From: Betaproteobacteria bacterium
GTDB lineage: Bacteria; Pseudomonadota; Gammaproteobacteria; Burkholderiales; Burkholderiaceae_F
DNA: 64,000 bases
Direction: 5' to 3'
NCBI GenBank assembly: GCA_016861185.1
Contig: BOKW01000001.1
Location: 62,001-126,000, forward strand
Shown here: piece after piece, positions 32,286 through 41,187 of the stretch
How the letters are laid out: every line of letters starts with the position of its first letter
Position numbering within the stretch: the stretch's first letter is position 1
The notes under the pieces: generated by a model
Told to the model about the DNA's origin: nothing
Seen by the model: only the letters and a program-made list of their open reading frames with translations
Databases searched by the model: none
Translations under genes and position numbers: made by a program

Positions 32286-33289
32286 CGCAGCTCCTTGTCG
32301 ATCTGTGCGATCAGGTCGGCGAGCGCCGGCAGCAGCTGCTCGTTGCCGGGACCGGCGGCCGCGCGCTCGGCGACGAGGTAGCCGCGCACGCGTTGCAGCG
32401 CTGCGCGCCGCTCGCCGGCGTCGGCGATGGCGGCCGCGTCCTTCAGATCGCGCACGGCGATTGCGAGCACGGTGATGCGGCCCCACAGCTTGCTCAGGTG
32501 CCGGTGCAGCTCCGGGGACGTGAGCAGATTGGCGCGCACGCGGTCGTCGACGAACACGAGCGGCGGCTGGAACGCGTCGGTGCGCGGGATGATCACGTAA
32601 CTCGACGAGACGAGCACGTCGGCACCGTCGGGTGCCTTGTCGCCGCTGCCGCTGACCACCGCGAGCGCGTTGACGAACTGCCCGTACGCGCGCAGCTGCG
32701 CCGCATCGCGCGCGCCGGCGACCGGCAGCAGCTTCAGCCCGAGCCCGCTCGTGTCGACCCCGTGCAGCGCCGCCTGCACGTGCGTCAGGATCAGCCGCTC
32801 GAGATTGGCGCGCAGCCGCTCGTTCAGGCGCTCGGCGGTCGTGTCGAGCGCTTCGGCCGGCAGGTCGTACGGAACGAGCACGAGCGGGCCGGTACCCACG
32901 CGCGTGACGAGCGGTTCGAGCTTCTTCGCCTCTTCGGGCGCGAGCGTCGCCGTGCCCGATACCGGCAGCAGCGCGACATCGAGCGGACGCGCCGCGGCTT
33001 CGGCGACGCGCAGCACGCGCGCGAGCGGCTTGAAGCCCGGCCTGTCGAAGCGCAGCGCAAGATCGCCCGTCGCCCGCGCCGGCGCGCCGAACAGCGCCGC
33101 CAGATCGATCGCATAGCGGCCCTGCGCGTCGGTCGCGCCGGCATCCCGGCCGCGGCCGTCGAGTTCGACGCGAAGCTGCACGTCGGGAAGCGGCTTGCCT
33201 TCGGCGCGAACGACGCCGCGCACGGTCTGCGCGGCCGCGGGCAGCGCGGCGAGCGCCCCGATCAGCAAAGCGATCAGTCGGCCGCGCAT
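32282..33289 (-). CDS. Exported protein with carboxypeptidase-regulatory-like domain
   Basis: 335 residues. MRGRLIALLIGALAALPAAA is a signal peptide. VRGVVRAEGKPLPDVQLRVE onward (about 22-110) is an Ig-like CarboxypepD_reg domain. The rest is helical, with KLEPLVTRVGTGPLVLVPYD and GVDTSGLGLKLLPVAG, and is not recognised. It overlaps the SH3/TPR gene by 4 bases at its stop and the upstream membrane-protein stop by 16 bases at its start, so the three genes form one tightly coupled operon for envelope proteins. Confidence 0.75.
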   Translation of the reverse strand: MRGRLIALLIGALAALPAAAQTVRGVVRAEGKPLPDVQLRVELDGRGRDAGATDAQGRYAIDLAALFGAPARATGDLALRFDRPGFKPLARVLRVAEAAARPLDVALLPVSGTATLAPEEAKKLEPLVTRVGTGPLVLVPYDLPAEALDTTAERLNERLRANLERLILTHVQAALHGVDTSGLGLKLLPVAGARDAAQLRAYGQFVNALAVVSGSGDKAPDGADVLVSSSYVIIPRTDAFQPPLVFVDDRVRANLLTSPELHRHLSKLWGRITVLAIAVRDLKDAAAIADAGERRAALQRVRGYLVAERAAAGPGNEQLLPALADLIAQIDKELR

Positions 33290-33819
33290 CGGTGCGTGAA
33301 GGTCGGTTCGGCGCTCGCCCGAAGTTGCGCGCGCGCCAGCTCAACGTCGAGCGGCTTGCAGCCGGCCGCCGTGATGCGCAGCTTGCGCGCACGGCCGTCG
33401 ACGAGCGGGTTGTAGTGCAGCGCGAAGGCGCCGGTGACCGAATCGACCGCGCCCGCGCCCGTCGAAATCACGCGGTCGCGGAAGTCGAGCAGCGCGACGG
33501 TCGCGCTGTCGAGCCGGTCCGAGCGCAGCGTGCCGGCAACGCGCTTCGGCGTGGTCGCGTTGTCGACGAGACCCAGCAGCACGCCGAGCGCCACGAGCGC
33601 CAGCACGACCGCGGCAACCAGCGGCAGCCGGTCGGCCTTGCGCCGCGCGCGCACGCGCTTGACCGTGGGGATCAGCAGCGCGACCACGATCGCGAGCAGG
33701 AACAGCTGCAGCACGAGCGGGGTCAGATCGACGCCGACCTTCGCGAGCAGCGCGCTCACGCGGTCGAGCAGATCGCCCGGCCACTGCAGCAGTTGATCGA
33801 CAGCCTTCGCGTCCGCCAC
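33274..33819 (-). CDS. Membrane protein of the envelope operon, 181 aa
   Basis: Not a recognised family. Two hydrophobic segments, LTPLVLQLFLLAIVVALLIP (about 32-51) and LPLVAAVVLALVALGVLLGL (about 65-84), flank a basic loop. A beta-rich C-terminal domain follows (DSVTGAFALHYNPLVDGRAR), ending near THRCAAD. It is the first gene of the three-gene operon. The stop is 16 bp inside the next gene. Likely a membrane component that works with the two exported proteins. Confidence 0.7.
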   Translation of the reverse strand: MADAKAVDQLLQWPGDLLDRVSALLAKVGVDLTPLVLQLFLLAIVVALLIPTVKRVRARRKADRLPLVAAVVLALVALGVLLGLVDNATTPKRVAGTLRSDRLDSATVALLDFRDRVISTGAGAVDSVTGAFALHYNPLVDGRARKLRITAAGCKPLDVELARAQLRASAEPTFTHRCAAD

Positions 33820-33943
33820 GGCGGCTCCCGCAATGCGCCTTCAATGTAGTGCGGGGGCGCGTCCACCGGCAAGCCGGCGCGGCGCCGTGTTCGCGCGATG
33901 TCGCGGTGCTAGGCTCGGCGCATTCCGATCCCCTCGCCGAACC

Positions 33944-34939
33944 ATGCCGCTCGCCATCGACTACGCCGACATCGAAGCCGCCGCGCACCGGCTGCACGGG
34001 GTTGCGCATCGCACGCCGACCTTCACTTCGCGCACCGCCGACGACCGCACCGGCGCGCACCTGTACTTCAAGTGCGAGAACCTGCAGCGCATGGGCGCGT
34101 TCAAGTTCCGCGGCGCGTACAACGCGCTCGCGCAGTTTTCGCCGGCGCAGCGCAAGAAGGGCGCGATCGCCTTCTCCAGCGGCAACCACGCGCAGGCGAT
34201 CGCGCTCGCGGCCAGGCTGCTCGGCATGCCGGCGGCGATCGTGATGCCGCAGGACGCGCCGTCGATGAAGATCGAAGCCACCAAGGGCTACGGCGCCGAA
34301 GTGATCCTGTACGACCGCTACTCGCAGGACCGCGAGGCGCTCGGCCGGCAGCTTGCAGCCGAACGCGGCATGACGCTGATCCCGCCGTACGACCACCCGC
34401 ACGTGATGGCGGGGCAGGGCACGGCGGCGAAGGAGCTGATCGAGCAGGCGCGCGCGCTCGACCCCGCGCACGGCGCGCTCGACGTGCTGGTCGTGTGCGT
34501 CGGCGGCGGCGGGCTGATCTCGGGCTGCGCGGTCGCCGCGAAGCACCTGCTGCCGCACTGCAAGGTGATCGGCGTGGAACCGGAAGCCGGCAACGACGTG
34601 CAGCAAAGCCTGCGCAAAGGCGAGATCGTCCACATCGACGTGCCGCAGACGATCGCCGACGGCGCGCAGACGCAGCACGCGGGGCAGCTCACCTTTCCGG
34701 TGATCCGCGCGCTGGTCGACGACGTCGTCACCGTCAGCGACGCGCAGCTCGTACGGACGATGCGCTTTTTCGCCGAGCGGATGAAACTCGTCGTCGAGCC
34801 GACGGGGTGCCTGGCCGCTGCGGCCGTGCTCGAAGGCGTGCTCGGCGTGCGCGGCAAGCGCGTCGGCGTGATCGTGAGCGGCGGCAACGTCGACCTGCGC
34901 CGCTACGCCGAGCTGCTGCTGGAAGGTGCTCAGCCGTAG
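33944..34939 (+). CDS. Threonine/serine dehydratase (PLP-dependent)
   Basis: 331 residues, fold type II PLP enzyme. K54 in GAFKFRGAYN forms the internal aldimine, AFSSGNHAQAIALAAR contacts the substrate carboxylate, and VVCVGGGGLISG binds the PLP phosphate. There is no C-terminal ACT domain, so this is the catabolic or serine racemase-like type rather than biosynthetic IlvA. The reaction is threonine to 2-oxobutanoate and ammonia, with serine as an alternative. The start at 33944 precedes conserved family sequence. It is convergent with cydB, overlapping it by 10 bp. Confidence 0.9.
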   Translation: MPLAIDYADIEAAAHRLHGVAHRTPTFTSRTADDRTGAHLYFKCENLQRMGAFKFRGAYNALAQFSPAQRKKGAIAFSSGNHAQAIALAARLLGMPAAIVMPQDAPSMKIEATKGYGAEVILYDRYSQDREALGRQLAAERGMTLIPPYDHPHVMAGQGTAAKELIEQARALDPAHGALDVLVVCVGGGGLISGCAVAAKHLLPHCKVIGVEPEAGNDVQQSLRKGEIVHIDVPQTIADGAQTQHAGQLTFPVIRALVDDVVTVSDAQLVRTMRFFAERMKLVVEPTGCLAAAAVLEGVLGVRGKRVGVIVSGGNVDLRRYAELLLEGAQP

Positions 34940-35952
34940 CTCAGCTCGCGCGTCTTGCCCCAGAACACGCGGTACGCATAGATCGTGTAGCCGACGATCG
35001 TCGGCAGCACGAACGCCGCGCCGGCGAGGATGATCATCAGCGATTCCGGTGCGGCGGCGGCCTCCCAGATGGTCAGGCGGTCGACCACGAGGTACGGGAA
35101 CAGGCTGTACGCGAGCCCGTAGAACGCGAGGAAGAAGATGCCGACCGATCCGCCGAAGGGGACCCATGCGCCGTACTCGTTGCCGTCGGCGAGCCGCAGC
35201 GGCAGCCGCCGCAGCGCGCGCTCGACGACGAAGAACAGCACCGCGGTCGCGAGCGGAATCGGCAGCAGCAGCGGGAAGATCGTCAGCGTGAACCACTTGT
35301 CGAAGATGCGCGGGCTGACGAGCGGCGTGACGACCGACACCGCCGCGATGCCGAGCGCGGTCAACCACAGGCTCGCGCGCGCCCAGCGCACCGCGCGCAG
35401 CTGCAGCTCGCCTTCGGTCTTGATGATCAGCCAGCCGGCGCCGAGCAGCGCGTAGCCCGCGGCGAGGCTCGCGCCGATCGCGAGTGCGAAGCCGACCTCG
35501 GCGAAGCCGTACTCGAAGCCGACCACCGTCAGCCCGAGCATCACGCCCTGCGAAACAGCCGCAAGCAGCGAGCCGGCGTAGAACGCGCGATCCCACAGCG
35601 GCTTGTGATGCGCGCGCGCCTTGGCGCGGAAATCGAACGCCACGCCGCGCAGGATCAGCCCCGCCAGCATCAGCGCCACCGGCAGATAAAGCGAAGTGAG
35701 GATCACGCCGTGCGCCACCGGAAACGCGGTGAGCAGGATGCCGATGCCGAGCACGAGCCAGGTTTCGTTGGCGTCCCAGAAAGGTCCGATCGACGCGATC
35801 ATCACGTCCTTCTGTTCGTCGGTCGCACGCCGCAGCAGGATGCCGACGCCGAGGTCGTAGCCGTCGAGCACGACGTAGACGAGCATCGCCAGCGCCATCA
35901 GCAGCACGAAAACCACCGGCAGCCAGCCGGCCGGCGTCGAAAGATCAGGCAT
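34930..35952 (-). CDS. cydB: Cytochrome bd-type quinol oxidase subunit II
   Basis: 340 residues with about eight hydrophobic helices. LPVVFVLLMALAMLVYVVLD with GYDLGVGILL, FWDANETWLVLGIGILLTAF and RGVAFDFRAKA are signature CydB motifs. With CydA it reduces O2 to water from quinol without pumping protons. It overlaps the cydA stop by 8 bases. No CydX-like small gene follows on this strand. Confidence 0.95.
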   Translation of the reverse strand: MPDLSTPAGWLPVVFVLLMALAMLVYVVLDGYDLGVGILLRRATDEQKDVMIASIGPFWDANETWLVLGIGILLTAFPVAHGVILTSLYLPVALMLAGLILRGVAFDFRAKARAHHKPLWDRAFYAGSLLAAVSQGVMLGLTVVGFEYGFAEVGFALAIGASLAAGYALLGAGWLIIKTEGELQLRAVRWARASLWLTALGIAAVSVVTPLVSPRIFDKWFTLTIFPLLLPIPLATAVLFFVVERALRRLPLRLADGNEYGAWVPFGGSVGIFFLAFYGLAYSLFPYLVVDRLTIWEAAAAPESLMIILAGAAFVLPTIVGYTIYAYRVFWGKTRELSYG

Positions 35953-37288
35953 GGCGGACCTCCATCGTCGCCGGCGCGGGCTGCGGCTCCTCCTTGCCCG
36001 CCGCCTTGCGCGCGAGGTACAGCACGACCGAGACGTAGGCCGCCGCCAGCGCCGCGTAGAGCGTCAGGTACATCGCCAGCGTGAACGCAATCATCGGCGC
36101 CGCAACGCTCGATGCCGCCTGCGCGGTGGTCAGTACGCCCTGCACCAGCCACGGCTGGCGGCCGATTTCGGTGACGTACCAGCCGGCCACCACCGCGATC
36201 CAGCCCGAAAAGCTCATCGGCACGAGCACGCGCGCCATCCAGCGCGCGGGTTCGCCGCGCCGCGCGAGCTGCCAGCTCGCGATCCACGACACGACGAGCA
36301 TCAGCAGCCCCACGCCGACCATGACGCGGAAGGCGAAAAACACCGGCGCGACCGGCGGGTGTTCGCCGGCAAACGCATCGAGCCCCTTCACTTCGCCGTC
36401 CCAGTCGTGCGTCAGATAAAGCGACGCGAGCTTGGGGATCGCGATCTCGAAGTGATTGCGGCGTGCGTCTTCGTCGGGGATGCCGAACAGCACCGCGGGC
36501 TGCCCGCGCTGCGTGGTCCAGAAACCCTCCATCGCGGCGAGCTTGGCCGGCTGATGCGCGAGCGTGTTCAGCCCGTGCAGATCGCCGACGAAGATCTGCA
36601 CGGGAATCAGCAGCGCGGCAAGATAGACGCCGGTTCTCATCGCCGCGCCCACTTCCGCCGCGCGATCGCCGCGCAGCCACCGATAGCTGCTGATACCGGC
36701 GACGAGGAACGCGACCGTCAACCCCGAGGCGATCAGCATGTGCGCGAGCCGATACGGCATCGACGGGTTGAACACGATCGCCCACCAGTCGGTCGCGTGC
36801 GCGACACCGTCGCGCAGCTCAAAGCCTGCGGGGGTATGCATCCACGAGTTCAGCACCAGGATCCAGAACGCGGACAGCGTCGTGCCCACCGCGACCAGCA
36901 CCGTGGCCAGCGTGTGCACGCGGTTGGACACGCGCTGGATGCCGAACAGCATGATCGCGAGGAAGGTCGCTTCCAGGAAAAACGCGGTGAGCACCTCGTA
37001 CGCGAGCAGCGGTCCGGCGATGTTGCCGACAGTCAGCATGAAACCCGGCCAGTTGGTGCCAAACTGGAAGCTCATCGTGATGCCGCTGACCACGCCGAGC
37101 GCGAACGTCAGCGCGAACACCTTGACCCAGAAGCGGTACGCGTCCATCCATTTCGCGTCGCCGCTTGCGTTGTAGCGCAGCTTGAAGAACAGCAGCACCC
37201 AGCCGAGGGCGATGCTGATCGTGGGGAACAGGATGTGGAAGGTGATGTTGGCGGCGAACTGGATGCGCGCCAGCAGCAAGGCGTCCAT
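35945..37288 (-). CDS. cydA: Cytochrome bd-type quinol oxidase subunit I (CioA-like)
   Basis: 447 residues, the length of the short-Q-loop (cyanide-insensitive, CioA) type rather than the longer E. coli CydA. H18 in ITFHILFPTISIALG is the likely high-spin heme b595 ligand. The motif ITEIGRQPW appears as YVTEIGRQPWLVQG, and VSGITMSFQFGTNWPG and SMPYRLAHMLIAS are present. The gene is followed by cydB with overlapping ends. bd oxidases serve in low oxygen or under nitric oxide or sulfide stress. Confidence 0.95.
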   Translation of the reverse strand: MDALLLARIQFAANITFHILFPTISIALGWVLLFFKLRYNASGDAKWMDAYRFWVKVFALTFALGVVSGITMSFQFGTNWPGFMLTVGNIAGPLLAYEVLTAFFLEATFLAIMLFGIQRVSNRVHTLATVLVAVGTTLSAFWILVLNSWMHTPAGFELRDGVAHATDWWAIVFNPSMPYRLAHMLIASGLTVAFLVAGISSYRWLRGDRAAEVGAAMRTGVYLAALLIPVQIFVGDLHGLNTLAHQPAKLAAMEGFWTTQRGQPAVLFGIPDEDARRNHFEIAIPKLASLYLTHDWDGEVKGLDAFAGEHPPVAPVFFAFRVMVGVGLLMLVVSWIASWQLARRGEPARWMARVLVPMSFSGWIAVVAGWYVTEIGRQPWLVQGVLTTAQAASSVAAPMIAFTLAMYLTLYAALAAAYVSVVLYLARKAAGKEEPQPAPATMEVRHA

Positions 37289-37318
37289 GCTCCGTCTCCC
37301 GTGAACGAACCCTCTCCG

Positions 37319-38062
37319 TCAGCGCGGCTCGCGCGTCAGCGGAACGAAGCGCACCGGCAGTTTGCGCCGCGTGATCGTGCGGCCGTCGGCTTCCCTGGTG
37401 ATCAGCAACAGGTCCTGCCCGCCGACCTGGGCGCCGACCGGGATCACCATCCGACCGCCGGGCTTCAGCTGGTCGAGCAGCGGCTGCGGCACGTGTTCCG
37501 GCGCCGCGGTGACGACGATGCCGTCGAACGGTGCCGCTTCGGGCCAGCCGAGGTAGCCGTCGCCGATGCGCACCTCGACGTTGCGGTAGCCGAGCGCTGC
37601 GAGCGTGGCGCGCGCGCGTTCGCCGAGCGCGGCGACGATCTCGATCGTGTAGACCTTGCGCACGCATTCGGCGAGCACGGCGGCCTGGTAGCCCGAGCCC
37701 GTGCCGACCTCGAGCACGACGTGCTCCGGCTTCGGGTCGAGCAACTCGGTCATCAGCGCGACGATGAAGGGCTGCGAGATCGTCTGTCCGTGCCCGATCG
37801 GCAGCGGGCGGTTCTCGTAGGCGTACGCGGCGACTTCCGCGGGGACGAAGCGATGCCGCTCGACGCGGCCCAGCGCGGCCGCCACGCAAGGCGCGAGCCG
37901 CGCGCGTCCGGTATACGACTCCGTGCGGCGCATGTCGGACTCGATCTCGCGCAGCAGGCGGCGCCGCTCGGCGGCCTCGTCGCGCGCGGACGCGCGCGCG
38001 ACGAGCAGTCCCGCCGCCAGCGCCAAGCCGCTTCGGATCAGCCATTCGCGCCGGCCTGTCAT
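37319..38062 (-). CDS. pcm: Exported protein-L-isoaspartate O-methyltransferase
   Basis: 247 residues. PIMT repairs isoaspartyl residues by methylating them with SAM. RFVPAEVAAYAYENRPLPIG and HGQTISQPFIVALM are PIMT signatures; motif I is VLEVGTGSGYQAA (116-128). The N-terminus MTGRREWLIRSGLALAAGLL has RR at 4-5 and a hydrophobic core, like a Tat signal, suggesting the folded enzyme is exported. It lies 31 bp upstream of the cydA stretch on the same strand, but with its own stop first. Substrate supply outside the cytoplasm is unclear. Confidence 0.88.
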   Translation of the reverse strand: MTGRREWLIRSGLALAAGLLVARASARDEAAERRRLLREIESDMRRTESYTGRARLAPCVAAALGRVERHRFVPAEVAAYAYENRPLPIGHGQTISQPFIVALMTELLDPKPEHVVLEVGTGSGYQAAVLAECVRKVYTIEIVAALGERARATLAALGYRNVEVRIGDGYLGWPEAAPFDGIVVTAAPEHVPQPLLDQLKPGGRMVIPVGAQVGGQDLLLITREADGRTITRRKLPVRFVPLTREPR

Positions 38063-38160
38063 CGCATGGACCTCGCTGCCGGTGTTCGCCGCGCGAGTTT
38101 AGCCGCAGCGGCCGCTGCCTAGAATGCGACCGGCAGCGCAGAACGATCGCCGACGAACCG

Positions 38161-39240
38161 ATGCACGACTCCGCCTCCGAATGGCTCGCGCCGCAGCCGA
38201 TCGAGCGCGCGTGGACCCTGCCCGCGCGCTGCTACGTCGATCCCGAGTTTGCCGCCCTCGAGCGCGCTGCGGTTTTCGGCGCAAGCTGGCAACTCGTCGC
38301 GCACGCCGCGCAGGTGCGCGGCGCCGGCGATCACGCGGTCGGCGAAGCCGGCGGCGTGCCGATTCTCGTCGTGCGCGGCGCAGACCGCGTACTGCGCGCG
38401 CTGCACAACGTGTGCCGGCATCGCGCGGGGCCGCTCGCGGTCTGCGACGGCCGCGGCGCGCGTGCGCTCGTCTGCAGGTACCACGGCTGGACCTACGCGC
38501 TCGACGGCGCGCTGCGCGGCGCGCCCGACATGGACGGCGCCGCGCTCGAGACCGACGCGATCCGCCTGCCGGCCGCGCGCGTGGCCGAATGGCAGGGGCT
38601 CGTGTTCGTCGCCGCCGGCGCCGCGCCGCCGTTCGAGGATCTCGTCGCCGGCATCGACGCACACATCGGCGCGCACCGCTTCGCGGACTACGCGTTCGAC
38701 CGGCGGGTCGTCTACGAGGTCGCCTGCAACTGGAAGGTCTACGTCGACAACTTCCTCGAGGGCTACCACCTGCGGCGCGTGCATCCGGGGCTCGCGCGCG
38801 CGCTCGACGCGCGCCGCTACCGGACCGACGTCGCCGCCTGGCACGTGCTGCAGTCGAGTCCGCTCGACGCCGCGCAGGGGCCGTACGGCGCGGCCGGCGC
38901 GGACGACGAAGCGCTGTACTGGTGGCTGTGGCCGAACACGATGCTCAACGCGCTTCCGGGGCGGCTGCAGACCAACCGGGTCATCCCGCTGGACGCGCAG
39001 CGCTGCCGCGTCGAATTCGACTACTACTACGCGCAGGGCACCGATCCGCGCACGGCGTCGAAAGACCGCGAGTTCGCCGACCAGGTGCAGGCAGAGGACG
39101 GCGCGATCTGCGAAGCCGTGCAGCGCGGCCTGGCGAGCGGCTCCTACGACAGCGGGCCGCTCAACCCGACGCAGGAAGCGGGGGTCTTCCGCTTCCACGA
39201 GCTGCTACGCGCCGCGTATCGCGCGCGGCTCGGCGGATAA
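38161..39240 (+). CDS. Rieske-type ring-hydroxylating oxygenase, large subunit-like
   Basis: 359 residues. The Rieske cluster ligands are C85, H87 (CRHRAG) and C105, H108 (CRYHGW). The mononuclear iron site uses H203 and H208 (EGYHLRRVH) and D313 (QAEDGAICEAVQ), with D196 as the bridging acid. The pattern resembles the choline/carnitine monooxygenase and demethylase-like group. Such enzymes need a separate reductase and none is nearby, so the partner must be elsewhere. The substrate is unknown. The start at 38161 has no clear SD but opens the domain directly. Confidence 0.88.
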   Translation: MHDSASEWLAPQPIERAWTLPARCYVDPEFAALERAAVFGASWQLVAHAAQVRGAGDHAVGEAGGVPILVVRGADRVLRALHNVCRHRAGPLAVCDGRGARALVCRYHGWTYALDGALRGAPDMDGAALETDAIRLPAARVAEWQGLVFVAAGAAPPFEDLVAGIDAHIGAHRFADYAFDRRVVYEVACNWKVYVDNFLEGYHLRRVHPGLARALDARRYRTDVAAWHVLQSSPLDAAQGPYGAAGADDEALYWWLWPNTMLNALPGRLQTNRVIPLDAQRCRVEFDYYYAQGTDPRTASKDREFADQVQAEDGAICEAVQRGLASGSYDSGPLNPTQEAGVFRFHELLRAAYRARLGG

Positions 39241-39271
39241 CGACGCGGAAGCCGCGAAGGACGCGCCCGCC

Positions 39272-40093
39272 TTATGCCGCGAGCGCGACCTCTTCTTCCA
39301 CCGCCTGCGCCACACGCGCGCGTTCGCCGGCGGCGGCACCCGGGGTCCTCGTCTCGAGCCGGTAGCCGTGCCCCTGAACCGCGCGGATCGCCAGCCCTTC
39401 GACGCCCGCTGCGGCGAGCCGCTCGCGCAGCCGCGAGATCATCGTGTCGACCGCGCGCGCTTCGGGCAGCCGTCCGCCGCGCGGCGGACAGGCCGCCTGC
39501 AGCTCGCCGCGGCCCACCGCGCGGCCCTGCCGCAAGGCGAGCAGGTAGAGCGCTTCGCGCTGGGCGCGCGTGCACTCGATCGGACGCCCGGCATAGGCAA
39601 CCAGCGCCGCCGCGCGGTCCACCATGAGGCCGCCGTAGGCCGCGCGCGCCGCGCCGGCCCGCTCGGGCCGCCGCTGCCGCCGCAATTCGGCCCGCAGCCG
39701 CGCCGACAACAGGCGCTCGTCGAGCGGACCGGACCAGACGCCGTCGAAACCGGCTTCGAGCGCGATCAGCTCCTCGGTCGCGCCGGCCTCCGGCGCAAGC
39801 AGGACCACCGCGCAACCGACGTTCGCGCGAACGGCGTACAGCAGCGCGATGCGCTCGGCCAGCGGTGCGGCCGTCTGCAGCAGCACGATGTCGGGGCCGT
39901 AGGCGCCGGCACGCTCGATCAGCGCCGGCTGCGGCTCGACCACCAGGCAGGACAGGCCGTCGCGCGCGAGCTGCTGCGCGCAGGGCTGCGTCGGCGCGGC
40001 GCCGACGAACAGCACGCGCGGCTGCGGCCCGCGAACGCCGCGCGTCGCGAGCGCGGCCGCGTGGTGCACGGCGTCCCACTCGTTCATCTGCAT
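39272..40093 (-). CDS. Response-regulator-like protein with degenerate receiver and winged-helix domain
   Basis: 273 residues. A receiver-like fold spans about 25-140 (RVLFVGAAPTQPCAQQLARD ... GPDIVLLQTAAPLAERIALL). The phosphorylatable Asp expected in this strand is replaced by Gln (LLQT), so it is probably not phosphorylated. The C-terminal OmpR/PhoB-type domain is seen in IECTRAQREALYLLALRQGR, AVDTMISRLRERLAAAG and IRAVQGHGYRLE. The start at 40093 has AGGGAG 6 bases upstream. It is preceded by a copy of the GTTGCA motif. Confidence 0.82.
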   Translation of the reverse strand: MQMNEWDAVHHAAALATRGVRGPQPRVLFVGAAPTQPCAQQLARDGLSCLVVEPQPALIERAGAYGPDIVLLQTAAPLAERIALLYAVRANVGCAVVLLAPEAGATEELIALEAGFDGVWSGPLDERLLSARLRAELRRQRRPERAGAARAAYGGLMVDRAAALVAYAGRPIECTRAQREALYLLALRQGRAVGRGELQAACPPRGGRLPEARAVDTMISRLRERLAAAGVEGLAIRAVQGHGYRLETRTPGAAAGERARVAQAVEEEVALAA

Positions 40094-40177
40094 CGCTGGC
40101 TCCCTGCGCGGCGCGCCGTGCCGGGCGCGCGCCGCTTCGCATCCGCGGACATTGTGCGTCGGCGCGCCGGCGCGCTC

Positions 40178-40191
40178 GTTGCACGCATTGC
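40178..40191 (+). promoter_or_regulatory. Shared motif copy 1 (GTTGCACGCATTGC)
   Basis: GTTGCA-N3-ATTGC sequence 84 bp upstream of the response-regulator-like gene (39272-40093). It matches the copies at 41442, 42501 and 45899. Confidence 0.55.
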
Positions 40192-40209
40192 GTACTTGGG
40201 GCGTCGCGT

Positions 40210-41187
40210 TCAGGCCTGCCGCGCCTCGGCGGCGAGCCGCGCCGGGCGGTGCAGCGGCAGCGCCGGTCGCCGCAGCTCGAGACCGCTCGCGCCGTAGACG
40301 CGCCGCAACTGGCGGAACATCGTGAAGCGCGTGCCGAAACCGACCTGCACGGCGATCTCGTTGAGCTCGAGCGCGGTCGACTCGATCAGCCGCCGCGCCA
40401 CCCGCGCGCGCTTGTTCTGCAGGAACACGTGCGGCGTGACGCCGTGCACGCGCCGGAACAGCCGGATCAGATGGAACTTCGACAGGCGCGCGGCACGCGC
40501 CACGTCGTCGAGCGAAATCGCGTCGGCGTAGCTCGACTGCATGAAATCGGCCGCCCAGCCGAGCCGGCGCAGCAGTTCCTCGCGCGTCGCGGGCTTGATC
40601 GAGTCGATGCGGTCGGCGCGGTGCCGCAGCCGATGTTCGCCCTCGATCAGCCGCGCGAGCAGCCGATGGCACTGTTCCTCGACCCAGGCTTCGTCGGCGA
40701 GTCCTTCGGCGACCTTGTGCCGCATCAGCCGCAGGATCGGCGAAATCGCGGCGTCGTGCGGCCGCAGGTTCTCGGCGAACTCGACCGCGCGCGGCGCGAC
40801 GCAACCGTCGTCGGCCAGCGCCGCCTCCAGCGGCGCGACGAGCGCGCCGTTGACCTCCGCGGGCAGGCCGCGCCGCATGAACAGGCACAGCGCATTCACC
40901 GCGGGATCGCCCTGGAAGACGCTGCTGTAGGTCTGGTCCTCGTTGAGCACGAGGTAGCAGTCGTCGTCGACGCACAGCCGGCGGCTGCCGACGCGGTGTT
41001 CGCTGACGCCGCCCCACGCGGCCTTGATCGAGAACGGCTGCTCGGTGCGCTCGATTTCGGCGTAGCGTGTGCGCGCGCTGATCAGGGCGTTCTCCTTGCC
41101 CCAGCGCGGATACAGCCAGCGGCGGAATGCGATGTTCTGCGGCGTGACGGGCCGCGGCGGAACGTCGGGAATTTCGCGCAGGATCAC
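40210..41187 (-). CDS. AraC family regulator, paralog 1
   Basis: 325 residues. The start is a GTG at 41187, because VILREIPDVPPRPVTPQN aligns with the MILRSFPDVWPPTPAN of the paralog at 41466-42419; no ATG gives that N-terminus. The N-terminal domain (SIKAAWGG, RLCVDDDCYLVLNEDQTY) is probably a ligand sensor. The C-terminal AraC domain has two HTH units: ISLDDVARAARLSKFHLIRL and LNEIAVQVGFGTRFTMFRQ. The intergenic sequence 41188-41465 upstream holds no gene but contains motif copy 2. Confidence 0.87.
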   Translation of the reverse strand: MILREIPDVPPRPVTPQNIAFRRWLYPRWGKENALISARTRYAEIERTEQPFSIKAAWGGVSEHRVGSRRLCVDDDCYLVLNEDQTYSSVFQGDPAVNALCLFMRRGLPAEVNGALVAPLEAALADDGCVAPRAVEFAENLRPHDAAISPILRLMRHKVAEGLADEAWVEEQCHRLLARLIEGEHRLRHRADRIDSIKPATREELLRRLGWAADFMQSSYADAISLDDVARAARLSKFHLIRLFRRVHGVTPHVFLQNKRARVARRLIESTALELNEIAVQVGFGTRFTMFRQLRRVYGASGLELRRPALPLHRPARLAAEARQA

